A DNA stretch of 12,395 nucleotides, taken from RUG563 sp045589355 (lineage in GTDB: Bacteria > Bacillota > Clostridia > Christensenellales > Aristaeellaceae). How positions within the stretch are numbered: the stretch's first letter is position 1; every line of letters begins with the position of its first letter. The position numbers and the translations under genes were made by a program. This document shows, in pieces, positions 7,193 to 12,395 of this stretch. Under the pieces are notes generated by a model. The model ran no database searches. It was given only the letters and a program-made list of their open reading frames with translations, and had not been told where the DNA came from. The stretch is taken from assembly GCA_045589355.1 (NCBI GenBank), contig JAZNOW010000045.1, forward strand, positions 1 through 12,395, read 5' to 3'.

Positions 7193-7256
7193 GCTTTTCG
7201 GGAAAGGGGTGCAGGGGGAAACCCACTTTTGGCGTCAAAAGTGGGTTTCCCCCTGC
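7193..7256 (-). repeat. Palindromic repeat element, copy B (inverted), with perfect 21-bp stem
   Basis: Positions 7211-7231 and 7236-7256 are perfect reverse complements (GCAGGGGGAAACCCACTTTT plus G, and its complement) around the 4-nt loop GCGT. The tail GCTTTTCGGGAAAGGGG at 7193-7209 corresponds to the copy A tail in opposite orientation. A small hairpin CCCGAA/TTCGGG (7185-7202) overlaps it. The stem ends 8 nt before the pheT ribosome-binding site (GGAGGA, 7265-7270), so it would sit just upstream of the initiation region in the pheST mRNA. Confidence 0.85.
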
Positions 7257-7278
7257 AAAATAATGGAGGAACATAAAC

Positions 7279-9669
7279 ATGAAAGTTTCGATGAAATGGC
7301 TGAAGGAATATGCGGATATTCCCATGACAGCGGAAGAATACGAAAGCCGGATGATCATGACCGGCACGGGCGTGGAAGGCACGGAATTCTTAGGCGAAGA
7401 GCTGGAAAACGTAGTGGTGGGCCGGGTGCTGACCTGCCGTGACCATGAAAACAGCGACCATCTGCACGTATGCACGGTGGACGTGGGCGAAGAAGAAGCA
7501 CTGCAGATCGTTTGCGGCGCGCCCAACGTAAAGGAAGGGCTGCTGGTGCCCGTGGCCAAGATCGGCGCCAAGCTGCCCGGCGGCCATGTGATCAAGAAGG
7601 GCAAGCTGCGTGGCGTGGAAAGCCAGGGCATGCTGTGCTCCGGCCCCGAAATCGGCGTACCGGTGGAACTGTACCCCTCCGTGGGCGATGCAGGCCTGCT
7701 GGTGTTCAATGAAGAATACCCCCTGGGTACCGACGTGCGGACCATCTTCGGCCTGGACGACACGGTGATCGATTTTGAAATTCTGGCCAACCGGCCCGAC
7801 TGCCTGTGCGTGTGGGGCGTGGCCCGTGAAACGGCTGCCGCCATGGGCACGGAACTGAAGCTGCCCGAAATCAAGGTGCAGGAAGTGGGCGAAGACATCA
7901 GCGACTACGCCAAGGTGGACGTAATGGAAAGCGAACTGTGCCCCCGTTATGCCGCCAAGGTGGTCAAGAACGTGCGCATTGCCCCCTCCCCTGCCTGGCT
8001 GCGCCAGTACCTGCATGCCTGCGGTATGCGCTCCATCAACAACATTGTGGACATCACCAATTTCGTGATGCTGGAAACCGGCCACCCCATGCACGCCTTT
8101 GACCTGGATAAGGTGGACGGCCGCCATATCGTGGTTCGCAAGGCCAAGGCCGGCGAAACCCTCACCACCCTGGACAGCAAGGAATACACCCTGCCCGAAA
8201 CGGCGCTGATGATCTGCGACGAAAACAAGCCCACCGGTTTTGCCGGCATCATGGGCGGTGAAGAAAGCGAAATCACGGAAAATACCAAAACCATCCTGTT
8301 CGAATGCGCCGCTTTCGACCGCACCTCCATCCGCCTCACCAGCCGCGCCCTGGGCATCCGCACCGAATCCAGCGGCCGTTTTGAACGCGGCGTGAACCCC
8401 AAGACCTGCATGGACGCCCTGCTGCGTGCCTGCCAGATGGTGAATGAACTGGATGCCGGCGACGTGGTATCCGGCGTGATCGATCTGTATCCCAATCCTG
8501 CCAAGCCCGTGGTGCTGGACGTAAACTGCAAGCGCATCTGCACCCGCGCCGGCGTGGAAGTAAAGCCCGAAGAAATGAAGGCCATTTTGGAAAAATTGCT
8601 GTTCCAGGTGGAAGTGAACGGCGAAAACATGAAAGTGACCGCCCCTGCCTTCCGCCAGGACATCGAACAGGAAGCGGACATTTGCGAGGAAGTGCTGCGC
8701 TATGCCGGGTATGACCGCATTCCCATCACCCACCTCAAGGGCGAAAACCCCATGGGCGGCCTGAACGAAAAGACGGCCAACCAGAAGATGCTGCGCACCC
8801 TGCTCAGCGGCATGGGCTTCTATGAAACCATGACCTTCTCCTTCGTATCCAAAAAGGCCATCGACATGCTGGGCATGCCCAAGGATGACCGCCGCAGCCA
8901 GCCCCTGATGGTGCGCAATCCCCTGGGCGAAGACACCGCCTGCATGCGGACGACCATGCTGTGCGGCCTTTTGAAGACCCTGTCCACCAACATGAAAAAC
9001 GGCAATGTGGACGGCCGCATTTACGAGCTGGGCGCCACCTTTGACGCCATCAACCGCACCGCCGAAAACCTGCTCACCGAAACGCCCGCCCTGGCCATCG
9101 GCATGTATGGCAATGTGGATTTCTACGCCATCCGCGGCGTGGTGGAAGCGCTGTGCAAGGAAAACGGCATTCAGTATCAGATTGAAAAAGCCGATGAAAA
9201 GTACCTGCATCCCGGCCGTCAGGCCAAGCTGATGCTGGGGGACGAAACCCTGTGCGTGCTGGGCGAAGTGCACCCCGACACCGCCGAAAAGTTCGACCTG
9301 CCCGGCCGCGCCTATGTGGCCGAAGTGAACCTGAGCGTGTTCTTCCGGGCCATCCGCCCCATGGACACCGTCAAGTCCATCGCCCGTTTCCCTGCCGTGC
9401 AGCGCGACCTGGCGCTGGTAATGAAGGAAGACGTGCTGGTAGGCCCCATGATGAACGCGCTGAAGAACGGCTGCGGCAGCCTGCTGGAAGACATTCGCAT
9501 GTTCGACGTGTTCCGGGGTGTGCAGATCGGCGAAGGCAACAAGAGCGTGGCCTTCTCCTTCACCTTCCGCTCTCCCGACCATACCCTGACCGAAGAAGAA
9601 ATCAACAAGCTGACGGGCAAGGCGCTGAAGATTGCCGCAGAGCAGTTTGACGCTCACATCCGTGCCTGA
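7279..9669 (+). CDS. pheT: Phenylalanine-tRNA ligase beta subunit
   Basis: This is the 796-residue structural and editing subunit of the synthetase. Domains appear in the usual order. The N-terminal MKVSMKWLKEYADI is followed by the EMAP-like tRNA-binding domain (about 40-150, with CRDHENSDHLHVCTVDVG and VESQGMLCS). The B3/4 editing region is about 210-390 and contains NNIVDITNFVMLETGHPMHA. The B5 domain is about 405-475, followed by a degenerate catalytic-like core. The ferredoxin-like anticodon-binding domain is at about 703-796 (SIARFPAVQRDLALVM). Length is typical and no truncation is seen. ATG 7279 lies 8 nt after GGAGGA. It should share the pheS transcript despite the repeat-filled gap. 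A terminator follows 11 nt after the stop. Confidence 0.97.
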   Translation: MKVSMKWLKEYADIPMTAEEYESRMIMTGTGVEGTEFLGEELENVVVGRVLTCRDHENSDHLHVCTVDVGEEEALQIVCGAPNVKEGLLVPVAKIGAKLPGGHVIKKGKLRGVESQGMLCSGPEIGVPVELYPSVGDAGLLVFNEEYPLGTDVRTIFGLDDTVIDFEILANRPDCLCVWGVARETAAAMGTELKLPEIKVQEVGEDISDYAKVDVMESELCPRYAAKVVKNVRIAPSPAWLRQYLHACGMRSINNIVDITNFVMLETGHPMHAFDLDKVDGRHIVVRKAKAGETLTTLDSKEYTLPETALMICDENKPTGFAGIMGGEESEITENTKTILFECAAFDRTSIRLTSRALGIRTESSGRFERGVNPKTCMDALLRACQMVNELDAGDVVSGVIDLYPNPAKPVVLDVNCKRICTRAGVEVKPEEMKAILEKLLFQVEVNGENMKVTAPAFRQDIEQEADICEEVLRYAGYDRIPITHLKGENPMGGLNEKTANQKMLRTLLSGMGFYETMTFSFVSKKAIDMLGMPKDDRRSQPLMVRNPLGEDTACMRTTMLCGLLKTLSTNMKNGNVDGRIYELGATFDAINRTAENLLTETPALAIGMYGNVDFYAIRGVVEALCKENGIQYQIEKADEKYLHPGRQAKLMLGDETLCVLGEVHPDTAEKFDLPGRAYVAEVNLSVFFRAIRPMDTVKSIARFPAVQRDLALVMKEDVLVGPMMNALKNGCGSLLEDIRMFDVFRGVQIGEGNKSVAFSFTFRSPDHTLTEEEINKLTGKALKIAAEQFDAHIRA

Positions 9670-9680
9670 TCGAACAAACA

Positions 9681-9714
9681 AGGGGATTGCCGCCAAAAGC
9701 GCTTTCCCCTTTTT
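9681..9714 (+). terminator. Terminator after pheT, possibly a decayed repeat copy
   Basis: AGGGGA (9681-9686) can pair with TCCCCT (9705-9710), and a T-run at 9710-9714 follows. The right half, GCCAAAAGCGCTTTCCCC, matches the right half of copy A in the pheS-pheT gap (GCCAAAAGCAGTTTCCCC) at all but two positions. The left half is shortened by several bases, so the stem is weaker. It sits 11 nt past the pheT stop and ahead of the AEC gene's own ribosome-binding site. Confidence 0.7.
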
Positions 9715-9737
9715 GATGAGAAAAAGGAGGCTTCTCC

Positions 9738-10652
9738 ATGGAAACTGTGCTGGGCGTGATAAAAACGGCGCTGCCGGTGTTTCTGGCGCTGGCGCTGGGC
9801 GTACTTTGCCGCAGGAAACAGTTGCTTTCCCGGGAAGGCATTGATACGCTGAAGAAAGTGGCGGTGGATATTGCGCTGCCCGCCGTGGTCATTGGTGCAT
9901 TTGCCACCGCGGAATACAACGAAAAAAGCCTGATCTTGCCGCTGGTCATCTTTGTAGCCGGCTGCCTGGGGCTATTGCTTGGCAAGGTGCTGTGCAAGGC
10001 GGTCAAGCTGCCCGGCACGCTGACGCCCTTCCTGATGTGCGGCTTTGAAGGCGGCATGCTGGGGTATGCGCTGTTTGGGCTGCTCTACCCCGGCGAAAGC
10101 ATGAGCGCCTTTGCCCTGATCGACCTGGGCCAGGCCTTCTTCTGCTTCACCATTTACAAGGCCATGCTGGCCGGCGCCAACCGCAGCATGAAAGCCATGG
10201 TGAAGGACTGTTTTTCCACGCCGGTGGTGTGGGGCGTGATCGCCGGGCTTTTGCTGGGCGCTACCGGGCTTTACGGCTGGCTGACGAAGGTGGGCGTGGA
10301 GCAGATCATCGACGCCTGTACGGACTTCATTTCCGCCCCCACCAGCATGCTGATCCTGCTGTCCGTGGGGTACGACCTGGACGTGAAGGGCCTTTTGCAG
10401 AAGAACACGCTGAAAACCGTAGGCCTGCGGCTGGTGATCATGGGCGGCATGCTGGGGCTGATCCTGGCTGCCAACCATTTCCTGCCTTTTGTGCACACCG
10501 GCGCCATGATCCTGGCCTTCATGCTGCCGGCGCCCTATGTGGTGCCCATCTTTGCGGATAAGCCGGAAGAAAGGGAACAGGTATCTTCCTCCCTTTCTGC
10601 CATGACTGCCGTAACGCTTGCAGTGTTTGCGGTAATGTGCATATTCGTGTAA
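9738..10652 (+). CDS. AEC-family (auxin efflux carrier type) permease
   Basis: This 304-residue integral membrane protein has about ten hydrophobic segments in two halves, the layout of the AEC family. In bacteria these are secondary transporters often linked to malate, malonate or other small organic acids. The N-terminal region reads ALPVFLALALGVLCRRKQLL, followed by VDIALPAVVIGAF, the conserved Leu-Pro-Ala stretch of the first repeat. A related segment recurs late (AFMLPAPYVVPIFA). Nothing nearby indicates the substrate, so no gene symbol is given. ATG 9738 has a strong site GGAGG at 9726-9730. The gene is monocistronic, lying between the pheT terminator and a convergent terminator shared with the sortase gene. 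Confidence 0.85.
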   Translation: METVLGVIKTALPVFLALALGVLCRRKQLLSREGIDTLKKVAVDIALPAVVIGAFATAEYNEKSLILPLVIFVAGCLGLLLGKVLCKAVKLPGTLTPFLMCGFEGGMLGYALFGLLYPGESMSAFALIDLGQAFFCFTIYKAMLAGANRSMKAMVKDCFSTPVVWGVIAGLLLGATGLYGWLTKVGVEQIIDACTDFISAPTSMLILLSVGYDLDVKGLLQKNTLKTVGLRLVIMGGMLGLILAANHFLPFVHTGAMILAFMLPAPYVVPIFADKPEEREQVSSSLSAMTAVTLAVFAVMCIFV

Positions 10653-10661
10653 AAAACAAAC

Positions 10662-10698
10662 AAAAAAAAGCGTTGGAGCACATCCACTCCAACGCTTT
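10662..10698. terminator. Bidirectional terminator between permease and sortase genes
   Basis: The arms AAAGCGTTGGAG (10667-10678) and CTCCAACGCTTT (10687-10698) are a perfect 12-bp stem with an 8-nt loop. On the minus strand the stem is followed by eight U (A-run 10662-10669), a strong terminator for the sortase gene, whose stop is 12 nt away. On the plus strand the tail is weaker (TTTATCTTTT), but it would still end the permease transcript. Confidence 0.92.
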
Positions 10699-10709
10699 AT
10701 CTTTTGTCG

Positions 10710-11687
10710 TCAATAGGCAAACTTGGCCCGCACCGCTTCAATCAGCTGCGCTTCCGTTTCTTCCGGGCGCACCCGGCGGGCAGCCAGGATGCGGCGTTCG
10801 TTTTCGTTATCCACACAGGTAATGAGCAGCAGCAGCTGGTCATCCGCCTGCACTTCCACAGGCGCCGTGAGCACAGCGTTGTCCAGCAGACGCTGGATTT
10901 CCTTTTCTCGCACCGACACTGTTTTGGAATCCAGCCGGCTCAGGTTCAGGAAATTCTTATCCTGGGCGCTGAGGCTGTACGTGCCCACTGCAAACACCAC
11001 ATACCGGCCGTCCTCATAGGCGGTATCGAAGGTGATGATGGCATGGTTCTGGAAATAATCGTGCTTTTCATAGCTGCGCAGTTTGCCGAACATGGCGCCG
11101 GATTTCATGTTGTGGCCATAGACCATCAGGGTATAGGGCCGGGTTTGCCATTTGGTATCCTGATCCAGGAAGAGGGCGCCGTTGCTGTTGTTGTTTCCCA
11201 TCCAGTCCCGGCGAAGGTAGTAGGTGTTATCCCGCTGCACCACCGCTTCATCCAGCTGGGAACCGATCTTCAGCCAGGCCATCACGTCCGGGTTATTCAG
11301 CCGCAGGGCCACAAACTTATCCTGCACCTTGGCCCCGGCATTGCTGGGATAGTGCTTGCTTTCCAGAATGAGCGGCTTTTTGGTGGGCACCGGCGTCTCC
11401 CGGGGCACAGGCGTTTCCGCAGCCGGCGCAGGCGTCTGCACCGCCGGTGCCTGGGCCAGGGATACCTCCGGCGTGGCAGTGTAATACAGATCCCGCATGG
11501 TCTGGGTGGCATTTTTGCTTTCGGCATAGTCGCCCACATAACCGATCACCTTGCTAAGCCCCACAATCACAACCACCAGGCACACCGCCGCAGCACAAAG
11601 AAGCAGCAAACGCTGCTTGTTTATTTTCAAACCGGACGTATTGACATAAATCCGTTTCTTTTTCCTGCGGCCGGAATTCATCTTCAT
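10710..11687 (-). CDS. Class B sortase
   Basis: This 325-residue membrane-anchored cysteine transpeptidase attaches secreted proteins to peptidoglycan, or assembles surface structures. Residues 1-27 are very basic, and about 28-46 (LLLLCAAAVCLVVVIVGL) form the membrane anchor. About 75-110 is a Pro/Thr/Glu-rich spacer with repeated TPVP units. The sortase domain follows. Class B features are YGHNMKSGAMFGKLRSY with catalytic His192, Cys291 in LLLLITC, and Arg299 in ERRILAARR. I start at ATG 11687 (MKMNSGRRKKK), downstream of a good promoter and an AAAGGA site. The same frame stays open upstream through the tRNA fragment, but that extension lies 5' of the promoter and is rejected. No substrate with a sorting signal is in the window, so its target is unknown. 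Confidence 0.92.
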   Translation of the reverse strand: MKMNSGRRKKKRIYVNTSGLKINKQRLLLLCAAAVCLVVVIVGLSKVIGYVGDYAESKNATQTMRDLYYTATPEVSLAQAPAVQTPAPAAETPVPRETPVPTKKPLILESKHYPSNAGAKVQDKFVALRLNNPDVMAWLKIGSQLDEAVVQRDNTYYLRRDWMGNNNSNGALFLDQDTKWQTRPYTLMVYGHNMKSGAMFGKLRSYEKHDYFQNHAIITFDTAYEDGRYVVFAVGTYSLSAQDKNFLNLSRLDSKTVSVREKEIQRLLDNAVLTAPVEVQADDQLLLLITCVDNENERRILAARRVRPEETEAQLIEAVRAKFAY

Positions 11688-11726
11688 GGCGATGCTGTAT
11701 CCTTTACAATTGCATACTGCCCATTC

Positions 11727-11755
11727 ACTATACCGTTTCAGGCGAAATTTGTCAA
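11727..11755 (-). promoter_or_regulatory. Promoter of the sortase gene
   Basis: On the minus strand, TTGACA (11755-11750) and TATAGT (11732-11727) are separated by 17 nt. Transcription should start near 11720, leaving a short leader before ATG 11687. This placement fixes the sortase start and separates it from the tRNA transcript upstream. Confidence 0.85.
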
Positions 11756-11826
11756 TCTTTCCTTCCATTTCCCGGAAGGAAAAACAGAATTTTACAAACA
11801 CAAAGGCTTCCTGCCCTGCTGCCAAC

Positions 11827-11857
11827 AAAAAAACGACCTGCCAAAGCAAGTCGTTTT
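11827..11857 (-). terminator. Intrinsic terminator of the tRNA-Pro gene
   Basis: On the minus strand, AAAACGAC and GTCGTTTT pair (11857-11850 with 11837-11830), extended inward by a wobble and TGC/GCA around a TTTG loop, then run into seven U. It starts 4 nt after the CCA end of the tRNA fragment, which is where a native tRNA terminator would be. This indicates the 3' fragment is still in its original chromosomal setting. Confidence 0.88.
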
Positions 11858-11860
11858 TCA

Positions 11861-11908
11861 TGGTCTGGGTGAGAGGATTCGAACCTCCGGCCTCTTGAAC
11901 CCCATTCA
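11861..11908 (-). pseudogene. 3' part of a tRNA-Pro(GGG) gene, cut at the anticodon stem
   Basis: On the minus strand the fragment begins TGAATGGGGTTCAAG. That is the 3' end of the 5' anticodon-stem strand, the loop ATGGGGT with anticodon GGG, and the 3' strand TCAAG. It continues through AGGCC, a T-arm GGAGG-TTCGAAT-CCTCT, acceptor strand CACCCAG, A73 and encoded CCA. Acceptor strand CACCCAG implies a 5' end CTGGGTG, fitting the C1 start typical of bacterial tRNA-Pro. That 5' half is absent: no CTGGGTG or D-arm lies upstream. The fragment cannot give a tRNA alone. The intact gene is expected at the far end of the adjoining element. Confidence 0.85.
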
Positions 11909-11964
11909 CGGATAATGCGTTGAAAATCAAGAGGCACAAGGATGTATGTACATAAAATGTACAT
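11891..11964. other. Probable attachment-site junction of an integrated element
   Basis: The tRNA-Pro identity stops at 11908, just past the anticodon loop, and unrelated sequence begins. CCTCTTGA (11891-11898, tRNA side) is repeated in inverse as TCAAGAGG (11927-11934, element side), 28 nt apart. That is compatible with integrase arm sites around a crossover. Further out, ATGTACAT occurs twice (11946-11953 and 11957-11964) with an 11-bp period, about one helical turn, a possible protein-binding pair. Tyrosine integrases commonly use tRNA anticodon loops as the crossover, and an integrase gene lies 49 nt beyond the second ATGTACAT. The exact core cannot be fixed without the other junction. 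Confidence 0.65.
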
Positions 11965-12012
11965 AATACAGAATTGGTCAAAAATGAAAGCCAGTGAGGT
12001 ATTCCGCAGGGA

Positions 12013-12395
12013 TTATACCACGCAGCGCAGGTGCTCCGTCTGCACCCGGTTCGTGGCTACTTTTGCATAGATCAACGTTGTATTCAGCGACGAATGTCCC
12101 AACAGCTTCGACACGTCCTCGATGGGCATTCCGGCGTTTACAGCCGTTGTCGCCGTTGTGTGACGCAACACATGCGGCGTCACATGTTTGGTCACCTTCG
12201 ACCGCTCTGCCAGCAGTCGCACGACCTTCTCCACCGCACACTTGGTCAGTTTGCGATACGGCTTGCGCTGCGTTACAAACAGATATTCACAATCATCATC
12301 CCGCGTTTTCAGGTACTCTTTCAGAGCCACTTCGCACTTCGCATTCACGAACGACGTGCGATGTTTTTTTCCCTTGCCGAACAGATGCACTGTGC
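12013..12395 (-). CDS. Tyrosine recombinase/integrase, C-terminal part (cut by window edge)
   Basis: The frame enters from beyond 12395 and ends at TAA 12013-12015, giving about 127 visible residues of the catalytic domain. The visible part starts with the beta-hairpin TVHLFGKGKKHRT, which carries the conserved Lys. It continues with HVLRH (His and the second Arg), LLGHSSLNTT (the His of the LGH box) and LIYAKV with the nucleophilic Tyr. The first catalytic Arg and the N-terminal DNA-binding domains lie outside. Such enzymes insert and excise mobile elements by strand exchange at att sites. The gene points toward the truncated tRNA-Pro and ends about 100 nt from it, so it is the likely integrase of the element joined there. 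Whether the element is a phage, an ICE or a smaller island cannot be told from here. Confidence 0.93.
   Translation of the reverse strand, partial: TVHLFGKGKKHRTSFVNAKCEVALKEYLKTRDDDCEYLFVTQRKPYRKLTKCAVEKVVRLLAERSKVTKHVTPHVLRHTTATTAVNAGMPIEDVSKLLGHSSLNTTLIYAKVATNRVQTEHLRCVV

Noticed and set aside
7016..7256. CRISPR-like array in the pheS-pheT gap
   Set aside because: There are only two copies, they are inverted relative to each other and palindromic, and there are no regular spacers or cas genes.
7390..9696. 768-residue open frame on the minus strand, opposite pheT
   Set aside because: It is fully antisense to a clear pheT, with the same His/Gln/Gly-rich shadow composition and no ribosome-binding site or promoter.
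10704..11915. 403-residue plus-strand frame across the sortase region
   Set aside because: It is antisense to a sortase with complete catalytic residues, and it reads through the shared terminator region, a promoter and the tRNA fragment.
11861..11935. Intact tRNA gene with a long variable arm (Leu/Ser type), using the CCTCTTGA/TCAAGAGG pairing
   Set aside because: No 5' acceptor strand complementary to CACCCAG and no D-arm is present upstream. The anticodon arm reads cleanly as tRNA-Pro(GGG), cut at the stem.
11688..11981. N-terminal extension of the sortase frame up to 11981
   Set aside because: It would translate the tRNA fragment and its terminator and begins upstream of the sortase promoter. 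ATG 11687 sits directly before the basic N-terminus and membrane anchor.

Overview
The window reads as chromosomal DNA of a GC-rich Clostridia-type Bacillota. Three things support this: the mreC-mreD-PBP2-minD-rodA morphogenesis order, a T-box in front of pheST, and a class B sortase with TTGACA/TATAAT-like promoters. The assembly was almost certainly made from DNBSEQ (MGI/BGI) reads, because a complete MGI library adapter with its 10-nt index is embedded near the left end. Species cannot be named from this sequence.

Layout. Positions 1-178 are not trustworthy genome: they hold a duplicated 94-bp stretch and an 84-bp adapter. Real sequence starts at 179 with the last codons of mreC. It continues as one dense plus-strand operon: mreD, mrdA (PBP2), a MinD-type ATPase and rodA, with gaps of 1, 5 and 37 nt and finally a 4-nt overlap. 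These proteins form the cell-elongation machine: scaffold proteins MreC/MreD, the RodA glycosyltransferase and the PBP2 transpeptidase. A division-site ATPase is co-transcribed. No minC or minE lies in the usual place.

A strong extended -10 promoter begins 3 nt after the rodA stop. It drives a T-box leader (5694-5947) controlling pheS and pheT, the two subunits of phenylalanyl-tRNA synthetase. Between pheS and pheT are two inverted copies of a palindromic repeat, and a decayed third copy seems to have become the pheT terminator. An AEC-family permease follows. It converges on a minus-strand class B sortase across a shared hairpin terminator.

Right of the sortase promoter lies the 3' part of a tRNA-Pro(GGG) gene with its own terminator, cut at the anticodon stem. 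Next to it is a tyrosine integrase that runs off the window edge. This looks like one attachment junction of an integrated mobile element, so about 11909-12395 is accessory DNA and everything to the left is core chromosome.

I found no CRISPR array, retroelement or recognisable new defence system. The most valuable observations are the adapter artefact, the repeat family, the absence of minC/minE and the tRNA-Pro integration junction.
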